Shown here piece by piece: positions 1 through 8,890 of a DNA stretch of 38,151 nucleotides. The notes below the pieces were generated by a model, which saw only the letters and a list, made by a program, of their open reading frames with translations, was not told where the DNA came from and did no database searches. The stretch's first letter is position 1, and the number at the start of each line of letters is the position of its first letter. This DNA comes from an uncultured Clostridia bacterium (GTDB lineage: Bacteria > Bacillota > Clostridia > TANB77 > CAG-508). The position numbers were made by a program, and so were the translations under genes. The stretch is taken from positions 1 to 38,151 of the forward strand of contig CAPBNZ010000009.1 in NCBI GenBank assembly GCA_948585895.1, in the 5' to 3' direction.

Positions 1-308
1 CCATTCGCCTTTTTCATTTTTTACACCTTGCATATATACTCTTTGATTTCTAGCAGTTACACAAACAAAAACTTCTTTTCCATTCGTTTTTATTCCTTCA
101 TAACCTTTTTTAATTCTTTCAATGGATTTTTCGCTACTATGACAGTCAAATAGACTTTTTCCTATTAAGTATTTGTATCCTCTTTCTTCATAATAATGAT
201 ATTGGGCATTTTTATTCATAAATCTAATAATATAATCATTATCCACAAAAACAATAGGATAAGGATAACTATTTAAAATTCCTTCTAACATTTCAATTTT
301 TTCCATGT
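1..308 (-). CDS. PAS-domain protein, partial (C-terminal end outside window)
   Basis: An open frame reads leftward from ATG at 308 to the window edge (102 codons, no stop). It begins MEKIEMLEGILNSYPYPIVF and continues FVDNDYIIRFMNKNA, which is the usual start of a PAS fold: a hydrophobic strand, D-x-D/N, then I-x-x-x-N. A later stretch, IGKSLFDCHS followed by a helix, resembles PAS_10-type domains, where G-x-x-x-x-x-CH is common. GGAGGAAAAAAC directly before the ATG is a strong ribosome site. It could be a small stand-alone PAS sensor or the start of a longer signalling protein; ligand and output domain cannot be seen. It is divergent from the ogg-like gene. Domain type is fairly sure, function is not. 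Confidence 0.75.
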
Positions 309-339
309 TTTTTCCTCCTCAAATTCTTTATAACTTAAT

Positions 340-367
340 TATAATATGTTTTACATAAAAAAATCAA
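340..367 (-). promoter_or_regulatory. Putative sigma-A promoter for the PAS gene
   Basis: On the minus strand a TATAAT (345-340) lies 16 nt downstream of TTGATT (367-362), about 30 nt before the ribosome site of the PAS gene. The rest of the 337-nt divergent intergenic region (309-645) is plain AT-rich sequence in which I see no gene. Confidence 0.5.
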
Positions 368-589
368 ACTTACAAAGTTATAAGAAATAAGCAAATTATC
401 CCCTAATTTAGGCCTTCTAAAAACTACAATAAAATAGCTTGCATTAGTATAAATATAAGAAAAAATCCAGTAACATGTTTGAACTCCATTTTACAGCTTT
501 TTTAAAAGTTTTACTCTCTTATTTTTTACATTATACCATTTAATGCACTAAAAACTATTTGAAAAATAGACAAAAATTAGAAGAAACCA

Positions 590-618
590 TACAAAATAAC
601 ATTAAAATATAGTATAAT
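590..618 (+). promoter_or_regulatory. Weak putative promoter for the ogg-like gene
   Basis: A perfect TATAAT at 613-618 lies 27 nt before the ATG at 646. The -35 position at 17-nt spacing (590-595, TACAAA) is a poor match, so only the -10 is convincing. AAGGAG follows at about 635-640. Confidence 0.35.
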
Positions 619-645
619 AAACATAGCAAAATAAAGGAGTAAAAT

Positions 646-1512
646 ATGCAAGAACAAAAGATCATATTTAAAAACATTAATTCATTTGAATTGAAAGATA
701 TATTTGACTGTGGACAATGTTTCCGATGGAATCAGCAGAAAGATGGAAGTTATACAGGGGTATTTGGCAAAAATGTACTAAATGTAAAAAAAGAAAAAGA
801 AGTAATATTGATGGAAGGAGTATGCAAGAAAAACATCAAGAAAACCGTAGAAGAATACTTTGATTTGAATCGAGATTATAATTACATAAAAGGAAAACTG
901 AGTAAGATAGACAAGAACATGGAAGCAAGTATAAAATATGGAAAAGGCATCCGAATTCTAAATCAAGATTTATGGGAAACAATTATTTCATTTATTATTT
1001 CTGCTAATAATAATATACCAAGAATTAAAGGAATTATAGAAAGATTATCATATGCTTATGGAACAAAAATAATTTGGAAGGGGATAGATTATTATACTTT
1101 TCCAACAGCAGAACAACTAAAAGATGTTACTGTTAAAGAATATCGAGAGTTGGGATTAGGTTTTAGAGATAAAAGATTATATGAAACAACACAAATGGTA
1201 GTAAATAAACAAGTAAATTTAGAGAAAATGGAAAAGAATACAAATACATTTGAAGTAAGAGAACAGTTATTAAGTCTGTCTGGAGTGGGACCAAAAGTAG
1301 CAGATTGTATTTTACTATTTTCTACATTAAAACGATTAGAAGTATTTCCTATAGATGTGTGGGTAAGAAGAGTAATGAATGATTTATATATAAAGCAAGC
1401 TGATGAAACGAAAGTGAGTAAAAAACAGATTGAAAAAATAGCCACTGAAAAATTTGGAGATTTAGCAGGTGTGGCACAACAATATTTATTTTATTGGAGA
1501 AGAGAAGCATAA
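646..1512 (+). CDS. ogg: 8-oxoguanine DNA glycosylase, OGG1/AlkA-type HhH-GPD
   Basis: Base-excision repair glycosylase/AP lyase expected to remove 8-oxoguanine opposite C. The 288 residues show an N-terminal OGG-type domain (DIFDCGQCFRWN near 19-30, typical of the family) and a helix-hairpin-helix plus Gly-Pro-Asp region, LSGVGPKVADCILLF. The lysine of GVGPK (K217) fits the catalytic Schiff-base lysine, and the Asp of FPIDVW (D237) fits the catalytic aspartate, about 20 residues later as in human OGG1. The length is normal for bacterial OGG-like enzymes. ATG at 646 has AAGGAG 6-10 nt upstream. It is followed by a 362-nt gap before addB. No in-frame CGG codon and no frame problem. Substrate preference between OGG and AlkA-like branches is inferred from the CGQCFRW motif. 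Confidence 0.88.
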   Translation: MQEQKIIFKNINSFELKDIFDCGQCFRWNQQKDGSYTGVFGKNVLNVKKEKEVILMEGVCKKNIKKTVEEYFDLNRDYNYIKGKLSKIDKNMEASIKYGKGIRILNQDLWETIISFIISANNNIPRIKGIIERLSYAYGTKIIWKGIDYYTFPTAEQLKDVTVKEYRELGLGFRDKRLYETTQMVVNKQVNLEKMEKNTNTFEVREQLLSLSGVGPKVADCILLFSTLKRLEVFPIDVWVRRVMNDLYIKQADETKVSKKQIEKIATEKFGDLAGVAQQYLFYWRREA

Positions 1513-1645
1513 AAGTGAAGATAGTTATGATATAAACTTAGCAAAGTAAAATAGTAAGCCATTATTTTTTGCACCTTGTGTGTCATGATTTAATAAATAA
1601 AATTTTTTGTCTTTTAGATATCTTATATGTTACGTTTTTGTTCGT

Positions 1646-1675
1646 CTATGAAAATTTCGTAGAAATTTTCTGTAG
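1646..1675 (+). repeat. Inverted repeat in the addB leader
   Basis: GAAAATTT (1650-1657) pairs perfectly with AAATTTTC (1663-1670) around CGTAG. An outer CTA/TAG pair (1646-1648 with 1673-1675) lengthens the stem across a small bulge. Confidence 0.55.
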
Positions 1676-1686
1676 AATATATTTTG

Positions 1687-1720
1687 TTGTATAAAGGAAT
1701 CTTTGATTTCTTCTGTACAA
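1687..1720 (+). repeat. 15-bp hairpin in the addB leader
   Basis: TTGTATA plus AAGGAATC (1687-1701) pairs with GATTTCTT and TGTACAA (1705-1720) across a TTT loop, with one bulged C and two G-U pairs. This is a strong RNA stem; no T-run follows. Confidence 0.6.
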
Positions 1721-1833
1721 TAAAAAAGTAGTAAGTAAATCTTGCTATTTTTGCGTTTATCATATAAAATGAACAAAAAGTAATTATTTTTTATATATAG
1801 GGGTATGTAGGTTTTAAATGCTTGTTTTTAGAA

Positions 1834-1877
1834 AGGAGATGTGTTAGCTATTTAGACTAACATAAATTAGCAAAATG
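1834..1877 (+). promoter_or_regulatory. Remote ribosome site plus hairpin at the addB start
   Basis: The only good Shine-Dalgarno match (AGGAG, 1834-1838) lies about 36 nt before the addB ATG (1875), and the last 12 nt before the ATG are poor in G. Between them TGTTAGCTA (1842-1850) pairs with TAG and CTAACA (1853-1862). Folding of that stem would bring the ribosome site to a normal distance. Only an in-frame ATT (1866) lies between the ATG and the upstream stop at 1863, and the conserved IIYGKPGSGKS motif starts right after the ATG, so the start is well fixed. Confidence 0.5.
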
Positions 1878-4800
1878 GGAATAAGAATCATATATGGAAA
1901 ACCAGGAAGTGGGAAAAGTGAATTCTGCTTTTCAGAAATAGCCAATAAACTAAATAAAGAAAAAAAGATATATATGATTACACCAGAACAGTTTTCATTT
2001 ATAGCAGAACAAAAGTTAATGAAAGCTGTTAATTCATATGCTATTTTAGATGCGGAAATAGTTACCCTAAGTAGAATGGCTTATCGAGTTTTAAATGAGG
2101 TGGGTGGCAGTACAAAAAGTTATTTATCTAAATGTGGAAAAGCTATGCTCATCTATTCCATCTTGAATCAAAATAAAAAAGAACTAACATTTCTTGGAAA
2201 ATCAGATGAGAACATTGAATTAAGTATGACAGCAATCACAGAATTTAAAAAACATGGTATAACAGTACAAAATTTGCAACAGGAAATAGAGAGAACAGAA
2301 AATACCTATCTAAAAACAAAATTAAAAGATATCGTATTAGTGTATCAAAAATTTGAAGAACAAATAACAGGAAAATATATAGAAGAAACAGATTTATTGA
2401 CTCTACTTGCAAATCGTATCAAAGATACAGATTTTATTCGAGATAGTGTTATTTATTTTGATGAATTTGCTGGTTTTACAAAACAAGAATATGAAGTAAT
2501 AAAAGAGTTTACCAAGATTGCTAAACAAGTTAATATTACTATATGTTCAGACAATCTAAATAGCAACACCAATCCAGATATAGACATATTTTATTCGAAT
2601 AAAATTATGATAGCTAAAATCTGGAATATGATAAATGAAAATCAATTTAAAATGGAGGAACCAGTACATTTACAAAAGCAATATCGTTTCAAAACAGAGG
2701 AATTAATCCATTTGACAAATTACATTAACAATCATAAAGCAACAATTTATAAAAAAAGTGTAGAAAATATAGAATTATTCTTAGCACAAAATCCATATTC
2801 AGAAATAGAAAATATTGCTAAGCAAATTACAAAATTAATCAAAAATAAAAAGATGCGTTATAAAGATATGGCCATTATCACCAGAAACATAGACCAATAT
2901 GCATCTTTAGTAAGAGCCATATTCTCAAAATACAAGATACCAGTATTTATTGATGAAAAAAGAGATGTTAGCCAAAACATTATTATACAGTATATACTTT
3001 CTCTGTTAGAAGTTCTAAGTAAGAACTTTTCCTCAGATGCAGTATTTAACTATTTAAAATTAGGCTTCTTAGATATAGAATCAGATGAAATATTTGAATT
3101 GGAAAATTATTGTAATAAGTGGGGAATTAAGCAAAATAAATGGAAAAAGGATTTTATCTATGAAACAGAAAAAGACGATAAAAAGCAAAAGTTAGAAAGA
3201 TTAAATAAAGTAAGAAAGCAAGTTATCAATCCATTATTAGAGTTAAAAGAAAAAATCAACCAAGACAAAACAGTTGAAAACCTGACAAGATGTTTGTATG
3301 ATTTTTTACAAGAACAAAAAATGGAAGAGAAAATAACAAAAAAAATACAACAATTAGAGGAAAAAGCTTTACTAGACCTAGCAAAAGAATATATAGCTAG
3401 TTATCAAATTATAATAGAGTTATTAGATGAAATGATGTTAGCCTTTGGAAAAGACAAAACAACAATAGACCAATACAGTAAAATTCTAAAAGTAGGGTTA
3501 AAAAATAGTGAGTTAGGAAAAATTCCAGGAACACAAGATCAAGTGACTTTTGGTGATATTGATAGATCAAGAAGTCATAAAGTAAAAACAGTATTTATTA
3601 TAGGTCTAAATGATGGAAGCTTTCCAAGTGTCAACAAAGATGAAGGATTTTTAGATGATCAGGAAAGAGAAAAACTAAAACAAGATGGAATAGAATTAGC
3701 AAAAGGAACAGTTGAAAAATTATATGAGGACAATTTTAATATCTATAAAGCCTTTACAACAGCTGAAAATAGTATCTATTTATCCTATGCTTCGTCAGAT
3801 AAAGAAGGAAAAACCTTAAGGCCATCTATGCTAATCCATAAAATAAAAAGGCTATATCCTAAGTTAAAAGAAAAAAGTGATATGATAAACAAAGAATATG
3901 AAATTACAAATGAGCTAGTAACCTATGAGCAATTGCTAGAAAATATAGCCAAGCTAAGGGATAATAAAAAAATCTCTGAAATATGGTATAGTATTTATCA
4001 ATACTATAAGCAAAAGGTAGAATGGAAAGAAAAACTAGAAAATGATTTAAAAGGCTTAGTATACACAAATTTGCCACAAGATATTAGACAAGAAAATATA
4101 CAAAAGCTCTATGGAAACACATTAAATACAAGTGTTTCACGACTTGAAAAATACAGAAGTTGTCCTTTTTCTTATTACTTGCAATATGGATTAAAATTAA
4201 AAGAAAAAGAAGAATTAAAAATACACACTTTTGAGACAGGGGCTTTTATGCATGAAACGATAGACCAATTTTTTGAACAAGTAAAAGAACAAGGATTAGG
4301 GTTAGCTGAAATAGGAGAAGAACAAATTTATCAAATAGTCTCAGAAATTATCGAAAGAAACTTACAATTAAGCAAGAATTTTATTTTTACTTCAACAGCT
4401 AAATACAAAACACTAGTAAAAAGACTAAAAAGAATTGTTAGTAAAGCCCTAAAATATATTATACAAACTTTAATTTATAGTGACTTCAACATAGAGGGAA
4501 CTGAAATTGAATTTGGAAAAAAAGGAAAATACAAACCAATTGTATTAATGCTAGAAAATGGAAAAAAGGTTGAAATTACAGGAAAAATAGACAGAATTGA
4601 TACTGCTATGCGGAGAAGAAGGAAAGTATCTTAGAATTATAGATTATAAATCTTCTAGTAAAAACATTGATTTAAACGAAGTATATGCAGGATTGCAAAT
4701 TCAACTATTAACCTATTCAGATGCTATATGTAAAGAAGAGGACATTATGCCTGCTGGAATTTTTTATTTTTCATTATTAGAGCAGATGATAAAAGCAGAT

Positions 4801-5244
4801 AAAAAAATATCAGATGAAGAAATAGAAGAATTAATTAGAAAGAACTTTAGAATGAAAGGTTTAATTTTGGCAGATATAAAGATTATTAAAATGAATGACA
4901 ATACTTTAACATCTGGAAGTTCAAAGCTAGTACCAGCAGCAATTACAGCTTCTGGAACAGTCAATGAAAAGTGGACGAATGGAGTAGATAAAGAAGAATT
5001 TAAAATCTTACAAGATTATATAGACTTTATCATTAAACAAATTGCAAAGGAAATTTTAAGTGGTAAAATAGACCTAAGACCATATAATAAAAATGGAAAA
5101 ACACCATGTGAATACTGTGAATACAAAACTATATGTGGGTTTAATATAAAACAAAATAATAATACATATCATTATATTGACAAAAAAACAAAAGATGATA
5201 TCATAATGAAAATGAGAAATGAAACAAGAGGGACAGGTCTCTAA
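1875..5244 (+). CDS. addB: AddB helicase-nuclease subunit, one +1 frame change at CGG
   Basis: AddB subunit of the AddAB enzyme for double-strand break repair. Frame one (1875-4610, 912 codons) holds the Walker-like GKPGSGKS (residues 8-15), helicase-like domains and the first iron-sulfur cysteine (RSCPFSYYLQYG, C763). Frame two (4612-5244, 210 codons) holds the nuclease RIIDYKSS (D923, K925) and CEYCEYKTIC (C1078, C1081, C1087). Neither part is complete alone; joined they give about 1,122 residues, normal for AddB. Without a shift, translation stops at 4634 after a non-homologous RRRRKVS tail, losing the nuclease. The change falls at ATG-CGG-A; skipping the C gives IDTAMGEEGKYLRIIDYKSS, the spacing seen in Bacillus AddB. 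The last codons (ETRGTGL) come from a palindromic repeat. No addA lies next to it, which is unusual. A simple inactivating insertion or sequence error is possible. Confidence 0.88.
4611..4614 (+). other. Candidate +1 frameshift site in addB (CGG-A)
   Basis: Upstream frame reads ATG CGG AGA AGA AGG and soon meets TAG (4632-4634). The homologous downstream frame reads GGA GAA GAA GGA AAG. Skipping the C at 4611, or reading CGGA as four bases, restores AddB at the expected length. This is the only in-frame CGG in the gene. Confidence 0.75.
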
Positions 5245-5251
5245 TGTTTCA
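5220..5251 (+). repeat. Palindromic repeat R1, copy 1 (overlaps addB end)
   Basis: A 32-bp unit with ends TGAAACA and TGTTTCA and core GAGGGACAGGTCTCT. Its reading supplies the last addB codons (ETRGTGL) and the TAA at 5242-5244. With flanking bases it forms the left arm of a perfect 34-bp inverted repeat. Confidence 0.85.
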
Positions 5252-5292
5252 ATTTAAGATTTAATTACAAAAATAAATAATATAAATGAAAA

Positions 5293-5324
5293 TGAAACAT
5301 TAGAGACCTGTCCCTCTTGTTTCA
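5293..5324 (-). repeat. Palindromic repeat R1, copy 2 (inverted)
   Basis: Exact reverse complement of copy 1; the match extends to 34 bp (5218-5251 against 5293-5326) with a 41-nt spacer. It ends just before the GGAGG ribosome site of the first MFS gene. The large stem could act as a transcription end point in both directions. Confidence 0.85.
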
Positions 5325-5339
5325 TTGGAGGAATAAAGG

Positions 5340-6629
5340 ATGGAAGAAACTAGTAAAATACAAATGAGAAAACGAAATATGAAGTTATTTCCTACTTATA
5401 AAAAGCTAAGTTGGGATTACCTATTTTTTTATACCGTAAATTTCTTATTTTTAACACAAGTAAAAAACATTAACCCAGCGGATGTCGTATTAATTGATTC
5501 TTTTTATTACTTGTTTGCTATGGCTTCACAAATACCAGCTACTTTTAGCATTGAGTTTTTGGGAAGGAAAAATAGCCTTATTTTGGGAAATGTTTTAGGA
5601 TGTTTATATATGGTGGTTGTTATGCTTAGCCATAATTTGTTTTATTTGATTATTGCTGAAATGTTAAGTGCAGTTGCTTTTGCTATTAAAGAAAGTGCTG
5701 AACCAAGTTTGCTTAACGAATCAATACCACCAACTAAACAGAAAAGCAAAATTTTTGGTAGAATAAGTGAAAAAGGGATGTCTAGTTACTATATGATAAA
5801 TGCTATTTCTACTATTATAGCAGGAATATTATATGAAGTAAATCCATATATTCCGTTGATTTTGTCACTTACTACATTGATAATTGTAACATTCTTATCC
5901 ACTCTTTTTATTGAACCAGTAAAAAGAACGAAAAGTAAAGAGGTAAGAAGTGTAAGTCAACGAAAAGAATTAAGGGAGGCTTTCAAATTTGTATTAAAAT
6001 CAGAAAGAGTAAAGAGTTTAATCTTATTTTCTGCTATTATAACAGGTTTATTTAGTATATTAGCCAATTATGAAGTTAGTATGTTAGAGGACTTAGATAT
6101 GTCTGCTAGCTATCTAGGAATTTTATTTGCGATACTTGGAATTGTAGCAGCCTTATCTACTAAGAAGCAAGAAGAGTTCCATAATAAATTTAGAAATAAA
6201 TCTTTAATTACCATAGGATTTTTAGCAGCAGGAAGTTGCGTTTTTGCTGGAATAGCAGGAATTATGGCAAAACAACATAAAATAGGAGTTTTGGTTATTA
6301 TCGTATTTTATATTGCAAAATATTTTTGTGCAGGAATATACTATCCATTAATAGAAAAATATTTAAGTAATTTTACAAATCAAGAGATAGATACCAAAAT
6401 ATTTACTGCTAATAATTTTCTGAAGAGCATAGCGAGTACAGTAGTTGGAGTCTTAGCTGCTTTTCTATTAGATAGGATGGAAACAGCTTACTGTATGATA
6501 ATAATTGGTTGTATATTTTTCTTATTTATAATATTAGTAGGTAAATTTATGAAAAATAGAGTGGGGTTAAAGCCAGAGGAATATCCAAAGAATGAAGTAA
6601 AATATGATAAAATAAAAGAGATAATTTGA
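5340..6629 (+). CDS. MFS transporter, paralogue 1
   Basis: Integral membrane protein of 429 residues with about 12 hydrophobic helices and a major-facilitator motif A-like loop (EFLGRKNS) between helices 2 and 3, so a secondary transporter. Substrate unknown. A cytosolic loop after helix 6 (EPVKRTKSKEVRS) splits it into two six-helix halves, as usual. Start ATG 5340 has GGAGG at 5327-5331 directly after repeat R1 copy 2. It is strongly similar to the protein at 7524-8840 along its whole length (shared runs such as AEPSLLNESIPP and VGLKPEEY), so the pair arose by duplication. It ends KYDKIKEII, whereas paralogue 2 diverges at that point into repeat-derived sequence. Confidence 0.85.
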   Translation: MEETSKIQMRKRNMKLFPTYKKLSWDYLFFYTVNFLFLTQVKNINPADVVLIDSFYYLFAMASQIPATFSIEFLGRKNSLILGNVLGCLYMVVVMLSHNLFYLIIAEMLSAVAFAIKESAEPSLLNESIPPTKQKSKIFGRISEKGMSSYYMINAISTIIAGILYEVNPYIPLILSLTTLIIVTFLSTLFIEPVKRTKSKEVRSVSQRKELREAFKFVLKSERVKSLILFSAIITGLFSILANYEVSMLEDLDMSASYLGILFAILGIVAALSTKKQEEFHNKFRNKSLITIGFLAAGSCVFAGIAGIMAKQHKIGVLVIIVFYIAKYFCAGIYYPLIEKYLSNFTNQEIDTKIFTANNFLKSIASTVVGVLAAFLLDRMETAYCMIIIGCIFFLFIILVGKFMKNRVGLKPEEYPKNEVKYDKIKEII

Positions 6630-6644
6630 AAGGAGAGGTAATTA

Positions 6645-7484
6645 TTGGATTTATCTAATCAAGAGGTGATACATATAAAAAAAGATGGCATAGAATATCT
6701 ACAATTCAAAAAATTATTAGAACACAAAGACATCATTAACCATGCATATAGTTTAGGAACAGATAAAAACTATCGAACAGCCAAGGCGAACAAACAGGGA
6801 TTAGATAGCAGAGTTTACCAAAAGGCATTAGAGGATTACAAGACACTATGTCAAGCAGTAGAAACAAAATTAGAACATTTGATAAAAACAAATCAAGAGC
6901 ATACAGACGAAGTAAAAGTTGTAAGGCAAAAAATCAATTTGAATGCGCCAGATTTTAACTTAGAACAATATAGTAAGACAGATGGGTTAATTACCAATAA
7001 AAAACATATGGCACTTGCTACAACGAATGCAGATTGTATTTTATTAATTTTCTTAGACCCAGTAAAAAAAGTAATTGCTAATACCCATTCTGGGTGGAGA
7101 GGAACGTTACAAAGGATAAGTGTAAAAACTATAAGAAAAATGAAAAAAGAATTTAATTGTTTTCCTGAAGATATCATATGTTGTATTTGTCCAAGTATCA
7201 GAAAATGTCATTTTGAAGTAGAAAAAGAAGTAAAAGAAAGTTTTGAACAAGAATTTCAAGATATAGAAGAAATAAATGAGATAATAGAAGAAATTATTGC
7301 AAAGCAAAAATGGAATATTGATACAGTAAAAATAAATCAAATTTTATTACAAAGAGAAGGAGTAAAGCCAGAAAATATCATAGATAGTGGTATTTGTAGT
7401 GTATGCCATTCTAATGATATACATTCTTATCGTGTAGAAAAACAAGAATATGGATTAAATACAGCATTAATAGAGCTAAAATGA
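6645..7484 (+). CDS. pgeF: PgeF/YlmD-type laccase-domain protein
   Basis: Multicopper-oxidase-fold protein of the DUF152/YfiH family, described as a peptidoglycan editing factor or purine nucleoside phosphorylase-like enzyme. The metal-site motifs are present: NADCILLIF followed by NTHSGWRGT (about residues 127-153), a Cys-rich ICCICPSIRKCHFEV segment and GICSVCHSNDIHSYR near the C terminus. Length (279) is typical. Translation starts at TTG 6645 with AAAGGAGAGG about 7 nt upstream; no ATG is better placed. It lies 15 nt after MFS paralogue 1, probably co-transcribed. Its TGA stop (7482-7484) is the first three bases of a palindromic repeat, so the repeat defines the gene end. Confidence 0.87.
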   Translation: MDLSNQEVIHIKKDGIEYLQFKKLLEHKDIINHAYSLGTDKNYRTAKANKQGLDSRVYQKALEDYKTLCQAVETKLEHLIKTNQEHTDEVKVVRQKINLNAPDFNLEQYSKTDGLITNKKHMALATTNADCILLIFLDPVKKVIANTHSGWRGTLQRISVKTIRKMKKEFNCFPEDIICCICPSIRKCHFEVEKEVKESFEQEFQDIEEINEIIEEIIAKQKWNIDTVKINQILLQREGVKPENIIDSGICSVCHSNDIHSYRVEKQEYGLNTALIELK

Positions 7485-7512
7485 AACAGAAGGGACAGTC
7501 CTTTTTGTTTCA
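7482..7512 (+). repeat. Palindromic repeat R1, copy 3 (holds pgeF stop)
   Basis: A 31-bp unit, TGAAACAGAAGGGAC then A then a 15-base complementary arm ending TGTTTCA (two G-U pairs). It would form a 15-bp RNA stem. The first TGA is the pgeF stop and the ribosome site of the second MFS gene follows within 8 nt. Confidence 0.85.
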
Positions 7513-7523
7513 CAAAGGGGAAA

Positions 7524-8840
7524 ATGAGATTGAATAGTAAGAAAGAAACACAAAAGATGAGAAAAGTAAACATGAGGATTTTTCCAATCTATAAAAAATT
7601 AGCATGGGATTATTTATTTTTCTATACAATTGATTTTTTATTTTTAACACAAGTAAAAGGAATAAGTGCAGCAAATGTAGTATTAAAAAGTACATTTAAT
7701 GCCTTTTTTGGTATTTTTATGCAAATTCCAGCTAACATAATAGTGGAATTTTTGGGAAGAAAAAATGGTATTATTTTAGGAAATATTTTAAATTGTTTTT
7801 ATATGGTAATTATCATGCTAAGTAGAAATCTAGTAGATTTAATATTTGCAGAATTAATATGTTCTATAGCATTTTCAATTAAAAACATTGCAGAACCAAG
7901 TTTATTAAATGAATCGATACCGCCATCCAGATATAAAAGTAAAATATATTCCAAAATAAGTGCTAAGGGAGCAGCGGGATATTATTTATTTGGCTTACTA
8001 TCCAAAATAATAGCAGGATTTTTATTCCCAATCAATGGTTATTTGCCATTTATCTGTTCACTTGTTGTATTACTTATAGTAACAATTTTGTCATTAGGGT
8101 TTATTGAGCCAGTAGAAAAAAAGAAGAAAAACATAAATGAATTATTAGGAAAAAAACAATTAAAAGATGTTCAAGAAGGATTTATCTATGTACTAAAATC
8201 AGAAAGATTAAAAGCTCTTATTTTATGTGCTGCTTTAATTTCATCTTTATTAACTATTCTTAATAATTATTATGTAAGTTTATTAGAAGACCTGGAAATA
8301 TCTTCTATTATAATAGGAACTATATCAGCCATAGCTACTTTTATATCATCTTATGCTTCAAAAAAACAAGAAGAATTTCATAAAAAGTTCAGAAATAAAA
8401 CTTTAACAATTATATCATTTATCATTTCAATTACTACAATTATAGCAGGTATATGTGGATTAAAAACGAGTGGACATCTAATATGGTTAGTTATTATAGT
8501 TATAATGAATTTTTTGCGATATTTTGGACATGGAATGTATTATACAATAATAGATAGATATTTAAGAAACTTTACGAATGAGAAAATTGATACTAAAATA
8601 TTTGCAACCTGTAATTTATTTTCTGGTATAATCAGAGTAATAACAGGATTTTCTGCTTCGTTTTTACTAGATAAAACAACAACAGCTAATTGCATGATAA
8701 TTGTTGGTATTATTTTTACGATAGTTTACTTATTAATGCAAAGATACATGAGTAAGAGAGTAGGACTAAAGCCAGAAGAATATTCTAAAGAAGAAGTAAA
8801 ATATGATGAAACAAGAGGGACAGTCCTTTTTGTTTCATAA
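7524..8840 (+). CDS. MFS transporter, paralogue 2
   Basis: A 438-residue membrane protein with about 12 hydrophobic helices, closely related to the transporter at 5340-6629 (same N-terminal MRKVNMRIFPIYKKLAWDYL pattern, EFLGRKNG motif A-like loop, AEPSLLNESIPP). Substrate unknown. ATG 7524 follows AAAGGGG. The two paralogues align to the end (SKEEVKYD against KNEVKYD). Here the frame then runs through a copy of repeat R1 and adds ETRGTVLFVS before TAA, so its C-terminal tail was made by repeat insertion. The gene sits between two nearly identical direct R1 copies (7482-7512 and 8807-8837). Confidence 0.84.
   Translation: MRLNSKKETQKMRKVNMRIFPIYKKLAWDYLFFYTIDFLFLTQVKGISAANVVLKSTFNAFFGIFMQIPANIIVEFLGRKNGIILGNILNCFYMVIIMLSRNLVDLIFAELICSIAFSIKNIAEPSLLNESIPPSRYKSKIYSKISAKGAAGYYLFGLLSKIIAGFLFPINGYLPFICSLVVLLIVTILSLGFIEPVEKKKKNINELLGKKQLKDVQEGFIYVLKSERLKALILCAALISSLLTILNNYYVSLLEDLEISSIIIGTISAIATFISSYASKKQEEFHKKFRNKTLTIISFIISITTIIAGICGLKTSGHLIWLVIIVIMNFLRYFGHGMYYTIIDRYLRNFTNEKIDTKIFATCNLFSGIIRVITGFSASFLLDKTTTANCMIIVGIIFTIVYLLMQRYMSKRVGLKPEEYSKEEVKYDETRGTVLFVS
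8807..8837 (+). repeat. Palindromic repeat R1, copy 4 (encodes MFS-2 tail)
   Basis: A 31-bp unit differing from copy 3 only by an AG/GA swap near the left end. It lies in frame inside the second MFS gene and encodes ETRGTVLFV and most of the final Ser codon; the TAA follows directly. Confidence 0.87.
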
Positions 8841-8890
8841 AAGACCAACATAAGAAGTCAATAATTTTTTAGGTAAAAGGAGAATGAATA

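Larger units (their letters stand above)
1513..1874 (+). other. Structured 362-nt intergenic leader before addB
   Basis: No gene is visible. Two strong potential RNA hairpins lie in the middle (1646-1675 and 1687-1720), and a third overlaps the addB translation start region. None is followed by a convincing U-tract, so they look more like a folded leader or degraded repeats than a classical terminator. Confidence 0.45.

Noticed and set aside
4626..4640. An RF2-like +1 shift at TCT-TAG in addB instead of at CGG
   Set aside because: The EEGKYL residues that match AddB homologues already lie in the second frame before this point, so the shift must occur earlier.
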